Source: a bacterium (lineage in GTDB: Bacteria; JAHJDO01). Taken from it: a stretch of 42,170 nucleotides of DNA. The stretch is from contig JAUWOV010000004.1 of the NCBI GenBank assembly GCA_030611945.1, positions 1 to 42,170 on the forward strand, written 5' to 3'. Below are positions 16,419 to 23,902 of this stretch, in pieces. The notes below the pieces were generated by a model, which saw only the letters and a program-made list of their open reading frames with translations, did no database searches and had not been told where the DNA came from. How positions within the stretch are numbered: position 1 is the first letter of the stretch; every line of letters starts with the position of its first letter. Made by a program: the position numbers and the translations under genes.

Positions 16419-17617
16419 CTTCGAAAGAAAGGATGCTTATAGCCATGAAGAATGGGAAGCCTGATATGGTACCGGTTAGCCCCGACATATCTAATATGAT
16501 TCCTTGTAGACTTACTGGTAAACCCTTCTGGGATATCTATCTTTACCAAGATCCTCCCTTATGGAAGGCTTATATTGATGCTGTGAAATATTTTGGCTTT
16601 GATGGATGGCTATCTGATGACAGAGGTGTTAATTCGATATTTGTTGAAAATGAGCAGCCTGTTTCCGAATGCAAAAGAGAAACAGTGATTATTCTAAAAT
16701 CTTCTGAAAGAATTATAACCAGAGAATATACAGAGAAGGAGAAAGGCAAAAAAGAATGGTCAGATTTTATTACTGTATATTTTGTAGCTGATCCTCCTAC
16801 ATCTTTGAAAGCCTCAAAAATAGGAATGGAATTTCCTCCTGCTAAGTTTTGGCCAATTGAAGGAGTAAAACCTCAGAAAAAAGATTTAGAGCTTTTAAAG
16901 GAAGTTAAGGAATATATGGGCGAAGATGGAGTAGTAGGCATATCCGTCGGCATCCCCTTTTTATCTCAGCCAGGCCAGCAACGAGGCTACTCGGTCTATG
17001 ACTACTATGACAAATACGACGAAGTTAAAGAGTGGAGTTTTAAAGTAGAAAAGAGGCAGCTAAATAGATTAGAGAGAATTCTTTCGTTTCCTATAAAGCC
17101 CGATTATATTCTCACTGGCGGTTCAGGTTGCTTAATTAGTCATACTCCTGCTATTCTCAAGGATATCGCTCTCACATGTTTACAGAAAATTACTAAAATG
17201 TGCAAGGATGCAGGAATCCCTTCGCAGGTACACTGTTGCGGGCCAGAGAAAGAAATGGTAAAAATGTGCGCGGAGGAAACAGATTTAGACAATATTAATC
17301 CTTTGGAAATTCCACCAATGGGAGATTGTAACTTGAAAGAGATTAAAAAAAAGTTTGGCAGGAAGATTTCCTTAATGGGGAATTTGCATACTACAGAAGT
17401 TATGCTGAGAGGTTCGGCAAAGGACGTTGAAAGGGAAAGTCTCAAAGCGATACTGGACGCGGGAGTTGGTGGTGGCTTCATCCTTTCCACTGGAGACCAG
17501 TGCGGCAGGGATACCCCCAATGAAAACATATTCGCGATGAAGGAAATGGCTGAAAAATTTGGACAATACCCTTTGGATATTGGTAAAATAAAAGAGGAAA
17601 TTCAGAAAAGAAAATAG
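16415..17617 (+). CDS. URO-D-like (MtaA-type) zinc methyltransferase family protein
   Basis: 400 residues of the uroporphyrinogen decarboxylase fold: TSKERMLIAMKNGKPDMVP at the start and GFILSTGDQC..DTPNENIFAMKE at the end. It carries H273-x-C275 (VHCCG) and C363, the His-x-Cys...Cys zinc ligands of MtaA/CmuA corrinoid methyltransferases, which argues against haem-pathway HemE. No other haem or corrinoid gene is in the window. Such proteins are recurrent in sugar clusters of uncultivated bacteria, with unknown roles; removal of O-methyl groups from methylated sugars is one hypothesis. Start chosen by GGGAGGAGAG upstream. No corrinoid-binding protein is adjacent. Confidence 0.85.
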   Translation: MTSKERMLIAMKNGKPDMVPVSPDISNMIPCRLTGKPFWDIYLYQDPPLWKAYIDAVKYFGFDGWLSDDRGVNSIFVENEQPVSECKRETVIILKSSERIITREYTEKEKGKKEWSDFITVYFVADPPTSLKASKIGMEFPPAKFWPIEGVKPQKKDLELLKEVKEYMGEDGVVGISVGIPFLSQPGQQRGYSVYDYYDKYDEVKEWSFKVEKRQLNRLERILSFPIKPDYILTGGSGCLISHTPAILKDIALTCLQKITKMCKDAGIPSQVHCCGPEKEMVKMCAEETDLDNINPLEIPPMGDCNLKEIKKKFGRKISLMGNLHTTEVMLRGSAKDVERESLKAILDAGVGGGFILSTGDQCGRDTPNENIFAMKEMAEKFGQYPLDIGKIKEEIQKRK

Positions 17618-17648
17618 GTTATTTCAAATGGAGGCATAAGGAGTGAAA

Positions 17649-20141
17649 ATGTCAAAAATAAAGATACCCTTAAACGGAAATTGGAAACTGTGGTATTACA
17701 ATGAGGGAGAAGGAGAATGCAAGTCCGTAGAGAAGCCAGGATTTTATGACGAAGACTGGATAAAAGCGAAAGTGCCTGGCGATATCCATCTTGCTCTCCT
17801 TGACGCAGGAAAGATACCTGATCCTTACTATGGAATGAATTTCCGGGAATGCTATTGGGCGGAGAATGTGGATTGGTGGTATCGGCGAGAGATTGAGGTA
17901 AGCGATAATCTGAAAGGCATAAAAAACATACTGGTTTTTTATGGGCTTGATACCTTTGCCACAATCTATCTGAACGGCAGAGAAATTGGAAAAACCAACA
18001 ATATGTTTATCAAACATTCCTTTGACGTTACACAGAAACTTAATTACGGCGGTTCCAACCTGATCGTGGTTAAGTTGTCTTCCCCAATCAAAGCAGTAGA
18101 GGGACGTAATCTGGATGGGCTCAAAGGCGCCTATCACACCCCTGAAAAGCTCTATGCCCGCAAGATGCAGATGAGTTATGGATGGGACAATGTCCCGCGG
18201 CTATTGACTTGCGGGATATGGAAAGACGTGGAACTCCTCTCCTATGACCGTCTTTCCATAGAAAATGTTCACATAGTAACGAAACTGGGAAATGGAGAAG
18301 CAGCCACAGTGAACCTTAAAGTAGAAATAAACAATTATACTGACTTCTCTCTACCGGCAGACATTAGCATTAACGGGGAATGTGAAGAGAACAGATTTTC
18401 TAAGAATCTGACGGTGGAAATAAAACCAGGGGGATCGGTAGTTGAGACTGCTATTGAAGTGCAAAAAGCAAAAAAGTGGTGGCCTTGGACTATGGGAGAA
18501 TCGAACCTGTATGCCATGAAAATAAAGGTCGAAACAGTTGGCGAACTGCTGGACGGATATGAAACAAGATTTGGAATAAGAGAGATAAAGGTTCAGGAAG
18601 AACCACAGGGAGATGATACGACCTCGTTCATCTTTAGCGTTAATGGAAAGAAGCTGTTTATAAATGGAACCAACTGGCAGCCACCCGATGCTATCCCTGC
18701 TCTGACAACCGATTGTAAATATCGCGAACTGATAAAGATGGTCAAAGAAGCCAACCTGAATATGATCCGCATTTGGGGCGGAGGAATGATTGAGCCGGAT
18801 ATATTTTACGATCTCTGTGATGAGATGGGCATCCTCGTGTGGCAGGATTTCCTGTTTGCCTGCGCTCTTTATCCCCAGACAGAAGACTTTTTGAATGAGG
18901 TTGAGATAGAGGCAAGAGGGATAGTAAGAGAACTTCGGAACCATCCCTGCCTTGCCATCTGGTCAGGGGACAATGAAATTGATTATTGTTACCACTGGGA
19001 AAAATCTCTGGAGGAAAGACAGGAATTAAATAAGATAAGCCATCAGCTTCTGGCAAAGGTAGCTAAGGAAAAGGACGAAACCCGCTATTACCTTCCAACC
19101 AGTCCACACGGCAAGGATTCGCCGCGATCACACAAGGACGGAGATTCTCATAATTGGGCAATGTGGCACTCGGGAACCTCTTATAAGGTGATGGCGGAAG
19201 ATAACTGTCGTTTCATCAGCGAATTCGGCCGGCAGGGTGTGCCCTGTCTTGACACCCTGAAGCGTTTTATTCCGGAAGATAAACTCTGGCCGCCTGACAA
19301 TGAAGTATGGGCATATCATTCAGGGAGTCTGGATGGATTTGATAATAAGGCTAAAGAGAAATTAGCTTCCTGTATCATGGAATTTGGAGAACCTCATAAC
19401 CTGGAGGAATATATTTCCCTCACTCAATTAGCCCAGGCCGAATCCTTCAAATTTGCAATAGAGCATTTCCGCAGAAGAAAATATGATTGCGGCGGTTGTA
19501 TCTCCTGGAAATTTGTTGATACCTGGCCAAGTATCTGCTGCAGCCTTGTTGACTATTATCTAAACCCCAAGATGGTTTACTATTATGTAAAAAAAGCCTC
19601 CAGTCCAATTTTGATTTCTTTCAAAGAGGAAAAGGATGGTGTATCTCTCTGGCTTATCAACGATACCTATGAGTCGGTCAAAGGAAATCTCCTGTTTGCA
19701 CACCGTCGTTTTGACGGAGAAATACTAGTCACGCAGGAGGAAGAGATTGAAGTCCATGCGGATGCAAGCGTCATGATTAAGGACATTCCTTACAGTTCCC
19801 TTGTTATCCAGAATAAGCGAAGCGAGTATCTTGAAGCCCGGCTGGAGATAGAAGATAAGGAGGTTTCTCAAAGCAGGATTTTCTTTGTTGATCACAAAGA
19901 TTTAGACATTCCAGAAACCGAGCTTGATGTAAAGATCGTATGGAATAAAAACAAGCGTAAAACTGTGAGGATAAGAACTGCGAACTACGCCAGAATAGTC
20001 GAGATAAAAAGTATGAGCAAAAATGCTCGTTTCGAGGACAACTATTTCGATCTCTCTTCAAATGAAGTGAAGGAAATTAAAATAACAGATGAAAGCGGAT
20101 TGATAATAAAGGCTAGGAATTCTCCTGTGACCCCTTTGTGA
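17649..20141 (+). CDS. GH2 beta-mannosidase
   Basis: 830 residues from ATG 17649, with AAGGAG five bases upstream; a GTG at 17643 is an alternative. No signal peptide, so probably cytoplasmic. GH2 domain order: sugar-binding jelly roll (PLNGNWKLWYYNEG..VPGDIHLALLDAGKIPDPYYG), immunoglobulin-like domain, then the barrel with NMIRIWGGGMIEPD, acid/base E443 (WSGDNEID) and nucleophile E525 (RFISEFGRQG), followed by C-terminal beta domains. The N-terminal DIHLAL..IPDPYYG and WWYRR motifs are typical of beta-mannosidases. It releases mannose from the non-reducing ends of beta-mannosides. It closes the sugar cluster. Confidence 0.92.
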   Translation: MSKIKIPLNGNWKLWYYNEGEGECKSVEKPGFYDEDWIKAKVPGDIHLALLDAGKIPDPYYGMNFRECYWAENVDWWYRREIEVSDNLKGIKNILVFYGLDTFATIYLNGREIGKTNNMFIKHSFDVTQKLNYGGSNLIVVKLSSPIKAVEGRNLDGLKGAYHTPEKLYARKMQMSYGWDNVPRLLTCGIWKDVELLSYDRLSIENVHIVTKLGNGEAATVNLKVEINNYTDFSLPADISINGECEENRFSKNLTVEIKPGGSVVETAIEVQKAKKWWPWTMGESNLYAMKIKVETVGELLDGYETRFGIREIKVQEEPQGDDTTSFIFSVNGKKLFINGTNWQPPDAIPALTTDCKYRELIKMVKEANLNMIRIWGGGMIEPDIFYDLCDEMGILVWQDFLFACALYPQTEDFLNEVEIEARGIVRELRNHPCLAIWSGDNEIDYCYHWEKSLEERQELNKISHQLLAKVAKEKDETRYYLPTSPHGKDSPRSHKDGDSHNWAMWHSGTSYKVMAEDNCRFISEFGRQGVPCLDTLKRFIPEDKLWPPDNEVWAYHSGSLDGFDNKAKEKLASCIMEFGEPHNLEEYISLTQLAQAESFKFAIEHFRRRKYDCGGCISWKFVDTWPSICCSLVDYYLNPKMVYYYVKKASSPILISFKEEKDGVSLWLINDTYESVKGNLLFAHRRFDGEILVTQEEEIEVHADASVMIKDIPYSSLVIQNKRSEYLEARLEIEDKEVSQSRIFFVDHKDLDIPETELDVKIVWNKNKRKTVRIRTANYARIVEIKSMSKNARFEDNYFDLSSNEVKEIKITDESGLIIKARNSPVTPL

Positions 20142-20171
20142 AAAATGGAAAGATTTGTATGATAGATTATA

Positions 20172-20209
20172 AGATTGCTTCACTTCGTTTGCAATGACTG
20201 ATAGCGAAG
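20172..20209 (+). repeat. REP-like palindromic intergenic repeat
   Basis: ATTGC (20174-20178) is inverted as GCAAT (20191-20195), and CTTCG (20183-20187) as CGAAG (20205-20209). The minus strand reads VIANEVKQS, a peptide produced again and again by dispersed 'ATTGCTTC...GCAATGAC' intergenic repeats in many genomes. The surrounding gap (20142-20286) holds no gene; a possible TATAAA (about 20231) and AGGA before 20287 may serve the next gene. Confidence 0.5.
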
Positions 20210-20286
20210 TTTGTTCACAAATGAGAAAATTATAAATAAAGAACAATGTTTAGAGTTTTAGAAATTAGGATTTAGGATTTTATAAA

Positions 20287-21372
20287 ATGAAAGTTATAGA
20301 TCGCTATCTTATAAAAAGTTTTTTGTGTTCGTTATTCTACTGCCTGACAGCATTTATATGTCTCTATCTGATAATAGATCTGATAAGCAATACAGACGAA
20401 TTTGTATCAGAGGGCGCAAAATTCATTGACATTGTAAACTATTACAGAAACCTGCTGCCGAATATATATATAAAAATCATGCCCATCTCAACTCTTATAG
20501 GCATAATAATAACCTTGAACTATCTTAATAAACATAATGAGCTAATGACATTGTGGGCTAGCGGCGTAAGCTCTATGAAAATTTTAATGCCGTTTTTACT
20601 GGTTTCTGCAATTATAAGTTTAGCGTCTATACCTGTAAGTATGAATATCGCTCCTAAATCAATGTCAAAAGCGCGCTATATATGGAAAGTCAATATTGGT
20701 AAACAATACCAGCTTAAAAAGAAAGTATGGACTGATTTCGCATTTTTAGACGTAAAAAACAGAATCGTTCATGTAGCCCTTTTTAATGCTAAAGATAAAT
20801 ATATGCATAATATTAAAATAACTCAGTATGATAAAAATTATAATATCAAAAACACAATTAATGCTAAAGAGGCAAAATGGATAGATAAGAAATGGATGCT
20901 TTTTAATGGGCTAATCCGTGTACTTAATACAGAAGGTTCTATTATTAAAACCGAAAACTTTAAACAATTAGTATCTGACATCACAGAAACGCCTCGCGAT
21001 CTTCTGATCAAACAAGCTGAATTACCGCATCTGGACGCAAAGCTTCTAAAACGCCGCATTAAAAGTCTAATAAAAATCAAATGCTACCCATATAGGGAAT
21101 TGACAGAGTTGCATTCAAGAATGTCGCTTCCGTTCTCAAATCTTGTAATGATAATTATTGCTTTTTCTATAATGCTGGTTGCTGGCAAAAATGAGAAAAA
21201 GGAAAGCATTGGAATTGCTCTGAGTATTGGATTTATCTATTATGGGATAGCGATTCCTATTATATTAGCGATTGGAAGAGACGGAGATATTAATCCATGG
21301 CTTGCTGCATGGCTGGCTAATATCATTTTTGCGATTCTTCATCTCGGAATACTAATCAAGGCAAGAAAATAA
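20287..21372 (+). CDS. LptF/LptG (YjgP/YjgQ) family permease, second copy
   Basis: 361 residues. It starts MKVIDRYLIKSFLCSLF with three N-terminal membrane segments, then the conserved PISTLIGIIITLNYLNKHNELMTLWASGVSSMKIL, a soluble beta domain (about residues 120-255) and three C-terminal membrane segments (LPFSNLVMIIIAFSIML...). It is the natural LptF/G partner of the permease at 7681-8772, now 11.5 kb away. Its composition is AT-rich like the envelope operon and unlike the sugar cluster. The stop codon is three bases from the convergent GGDEF gene's stop codon, with no terminator between. Confidence 0.9.
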   Translation: MKVIDRYLIKSFLCSLFYCLTAFICLYLIIDLISNTDEFVSEGAKFIDIVNYYRNLLPNIYIKIMPISTLIGIIITLNYLNKHNELMTLWASGVSSMKILMPFLLVSAIISLASIPVSMNIAPKSMSKARYIWKVNIGKQYQLKKKVWTDFAFLDVKNRIVHVALFNAKDKYMHNIKITQYDKNYNIKNTINAKEAKWIDKKWMLFNGLIRVLNTEGSIIKTENFKQLVSDITETPRDLLIKQAELPHLDAKLLKRRIKSLIKIKCYPYRELTELHSRMSLPFSNLVMIIIAFSIMLVAGKNEKKESIGIALSIGFIYYGIAIPIILAIGRDGDINPWLAAWLANIIFAILHLGILIKARK

Positions 21373-21375
21373 GTT

Positions 21376-22479
21376 TTATGCAGTGAAAACCTGATTTTTA
21401 CCGGATTCTTTGCCTTTGTATAGAGCATCATCCGCTTTTTTCATAAGCTCTGTTGCTGAATCTGCAGTCTCAGGATAATCTGCAAGTCCAAAAGTTATTG
21501 TAACTTTACCGCCTGGCTGACTTTCTTCATTAACAAATTTATATTCCTCAACGGTTTTTCTCAACTTTTCCGCTACGATTTTGGCGCCCTCTTTTAATGT
21601 ATTCGGAAGGATTATAACAAACTCTTCTCCGCCATAACGAGCAACGATGTCTTTTCCCTTAGTATTGTTTTTTAATATTTGTCCAATTTGTCGCAGAACT
21701 TCATCGCCGGCAGGATGACCATTAGTATCATTATAATGCTTAAAATTATCTACATCTCCCATTATAAGCGAAAGAGGCTTCTTGCCCTCTTTTGCCCTCT
21801 TTACTTCAACCATTAATTTTTCCTGAAAATGACGATGATTATATAAATTGGTTAATCCATCTGTAATTGAAAGCAACTTTGTTTTTTCTAATAGCTGAGC
21901 ATTTTCTGCCAACAACCCTGCCTGAGTTGCAACAGTTGTCAGAAGATCCAGCTCTTCTCCAGTAAAATCACGCGGCTTATCTGCTAATCCTCCTATTAAT
22001 CCTATAACCTTTTTTCTCCTTCGCAAAGGCGCAACAATCAAAGACGTTATACCCTGATCACTTAAAAACTTATATTTAGGAAAAGATGATAAATCATTTA
22101 TCAGATGTGACTGCCCTTTATTTATTACATCTTCTTTTATCTGCTCTCCAAGAGTCAATTCCTCTCTTCCTTTTATAACCCGCATAAAGAAATCCTGCTG
22201 CTCATCACTATACAGTTGTAAAATAATTACATCTACCTGTAATATCTTAGCTACAGCATCTACTATTCTTCTTAATACTTGTTCTAAATCTTGCTCCTCT
22301 CCAAATACATCTATAGCTTGCTTTATAACATTCAAGATGTATGACTGCCTACGGGTATCCATTAAAAGCAGTTCCAATTTTTCATGCTCACGACGCAATT
22401 TTGCCAGCCTCTTGTGCAAATTCGCATAAGAAACATGCCATATAAGAACAACGAATAACAATATAATCCCGAATATCAC
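21376..22479 (-). CDS. GAF-GGDEF diguanylate cyclase, membrane-anchored
   Basis: 367 residues from GTG 22479. One N-terminal membrane helix (about 2-18), a short coiled segment, a GAF domain (about 50-195: ITSLIVAPLRRRKKVIGLIGGL) and a GGDEF domain (about 205-367: SITDGLTNLYNHRHFQE, GDVDNFKHYNDTNGHPAGDEVL). The active-site loop is GGEEF (283-287), so it should make cyclic-di-GMP from GTP. The inhibitory RxxD site is K274-x-x-D277, probably weakened. It is the last gene of the FtsX/LolD operon, 15 bases after the ATPase gene. The GTG has a poor ribosome-binding site, so the true start may be a few codons upstream. Confidence 0.9.
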   Translation of the reverse strand: MIFGIILLFVVLIWHVSYANLHKRLAKLRREHEKLELLLMDTRRQSYILNVIKQAIDVFGEEQDLEQVLRRIVDAVAKILQVDVIILQLYSDEQQDFFMRVIKGREELTLGEQIKEDVINKGQSHLINDLSSFPKYKFLSDQGITSLIVAPLRRRKKVIGLIGGLADKPRDFTGEELDLLTTVATQAGLLAENAQLLEKTKLLSITDGLTNLYNHRHFQEKLMVEVKRAKEGKKPLSLIMGDVDNFKHYNDTNGHPAGDEVLRQIGQILKNNTKGKDIVARYGGEEFVIILPNTLKEGAKIVAEKLRKTVEEYKFVNEESQPGGKVTITFGLADYPETADSATELMKKADDALYKGKESGKNQVFTA

Positions 22480-22494
22480 GAAAATATTAATTTG

Positions 22495-23226
22495 CTACTC
22501 TCCCTCAACAGTCCCGATATTAAGGTCAAGGTCAGCGCGTCTTTCAACTCTTTCTACTTTTCCGTCACGAATCCAGAAAACCCTATCAGAAACATCCAGC
22601 ATCTTTAAATCATGCGTAGCGGAAATAATAGTAACTTCTTTCTCTTTGTTCATCTTGCGCAGAAGGTCTATGATCTCTTTGCCTGTTTTTAAATCCAAAT
22701 TCCCTGTTGGTTCATCTGCTAGAACAATAGCAGGGTCATTTGCCAATGCCCTGGCTACAGCCACTCTCTGCTGCTGTCCGCCTGATAATTCAATTGGTTT
22801 GTGCTGAATCCTATCTCCTAATCCTACCATTGTAAGAAGCCTTACTCCCTTATCTATTGACTCATCTGTTGAGATCCCAGCGAAAGTCATTGGCAAAGTA
22901 ACATTTTCCAGAGCTGTCATAACAGGAATTAAATTAAAGGTTTGAAATATATACCCTATCTTTCGACATCTAAGCCATGCTAATTCATACGCGTCTAATT
23001 GAGCAACATCCACCTCATCTATATACACCTTTCCTTCAGTTGGCTTATCAAGTCCTCCTATCATATTGAACAGGGTGGATTTGCCCGAGCCCGAAGGACC
23101 CATTATAGAGATGTATTCGCCTCTTTTTATCTCAAGATTAATACCTTTTAACGCCTCTAAAGCAACGTTACCCATTATAAAAACCTTTTTCACACCTCTT
23201 GTTCTTACAACATTTTCTTCAGCCAT
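22495..23226 (-). CDS. LolD/MacB-type ABC transporter ATP-binding protein
   Basis: 243 residues with every catalytic motif intact: Walker A GPSGSGKST, Q-loop YIFQTFNLIPVMTALENV, signature LSGGQQQRVAVARAL, Walker B with LADEPTGNLD, and switch histidine SATHD. The pattern is that of the MacB/LolD/FtsE group, which powers FtsX-type permeases in lipoprotein release, efflux or signalling by mechanotransmission. Start supported by AGGAGA seven bases upstream. It lies 17 bases after a half-size FtsX permease gene and belongs to the same operon as the giant M28-like/FtsX protein, its probable membrane partner. Confidence 0.93.
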   Translation of the reverse strand: MAEENVVRTRGVKKVFIMGNVALEALKGINLEIKRGEYISIMGPSGSGKSTLFNMIGGLDKPTEGKVYIDEVDVAQLDAYELAWLRCRKIGYIFQTFNLIPVMTALENVTLPMTFAGISTDESIDKGVRLLTMVGLGDRIQHKPIELSGGQQQRVAVARALANDPAIVLADEPTGNLDLKTGKEIIDLLRKMNKEKEVTIISATHDLKMLDVSDRVFWIRDGKVERVERRADLDLNIGTVEGE

Positions 23227-23243
23227 TATAATCTCTCCTTACT

Positions 23244-23888
23244 TTATATTTCTGAGCGCATTGCGTCAGCGGGAACCATCCTGGCAGCAGTATAAGCAGG
23301 ATATATAGCTCCTACAATAGATAATACTGTGCCCAAAATTACCGCAATTACAAAATAATACAGAAAACCAACTATTGGAAACTTAGTAATAACCTCTAAT
23401 CCATAATTTATACTTGATACGATCGTTATAAGAAAACCACCTAATAGCGCGCCTGCAATTGAGCCGAATAACCCCATAAATCCTGACTCCAGCAGAAATA
23501 ATTTAATAACAAATCTATCCAGCGCTCCAAGACATTTCATTGTTCCTATTTCCTTGTATCTCTCAGTAACCGACATCAACATTGCATTTGCGATCCCAAC
23601 AACACAAACCAAGAGAGATAATACCACAAGCCATATTTGTTTAACCTGTTCTTCTCCGCCTATGTTCTGTAATTGAACCCTGACCTCCGCAGAACCTTTC
23701 TCAAGCAATGCCTTATTTATAGAACCTGACATAAAGATAGACATTAAAAACGCTATTGCCAGCACTATGCCGCTTGCTGTTATCATAGAACGTCCCAGCC
23801 TTGTTTTTATGCTCTTCACGCTTATTTCAACAGCCTTGCTCAAAGGAAGGACTACCTGTTTTCCAATCTTTTCTTTTTGATGTGTCAT
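23244..23888 (-). CDS. Half-size FtsX-like ABC permease
   Basis: 214 residues from ATG 23888, chosen because GGAG lies nine bases upstream; an in-frame TTG at 23906 is the alternative. One N-terminal membrane helix (MITASGIVLAIAFLMSIF), only about 30 residues of outside loop, then the three FtsX helices with the conserved SVTERYKEIGTMKCLGALDRFVIKLFLLESGFMGLFGSIAGALLG and AIYPAYTAARMVPADAMR. Normal MacB/LolC permeases carry a periplasmic domain of 200 residues or more, so this one is almost only the membrane core. It probably pairs with the FtsX half of the giant protein to make a heterodimer driven by the LolD-type ATPase. Confidence 0.88.
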   Translation of the reverse strand: MTHQKEKIGKQVVLPLSKAVEISVKSIKTRLGRSMITASGIVLAIAFLMSIFMSGSINKALLEKGSAEVRVQLQNIGGEEQVKQIWLVVLSLLVCVVGIANAMLMSVTERYKEIGTMKCLGALDRFVIKLFLLESGFMGLFGSIAGALLGGFLITIVSSINYGLEVITKFPIVGFLYYFVIAVILGTVLSIVGAIYPAYTAARMVPADAMRSEI

Positions 23889-23902
23889 TAAATTTTCTCC
23901 AA

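Noticed and set aside
16415-17617. Haem-pathway HemE
   Set aside because: The His-x-Cys...Cys zinc ligands and the sugar-gene context favour an MtaA-like protein.
20058-20246. 62-codon minus-strand frame containing VIANEVKQS
   Set aside because: It is the usual false frame generated by a REP-like intergenic repeat and runs into the end of the mannosidase gene.
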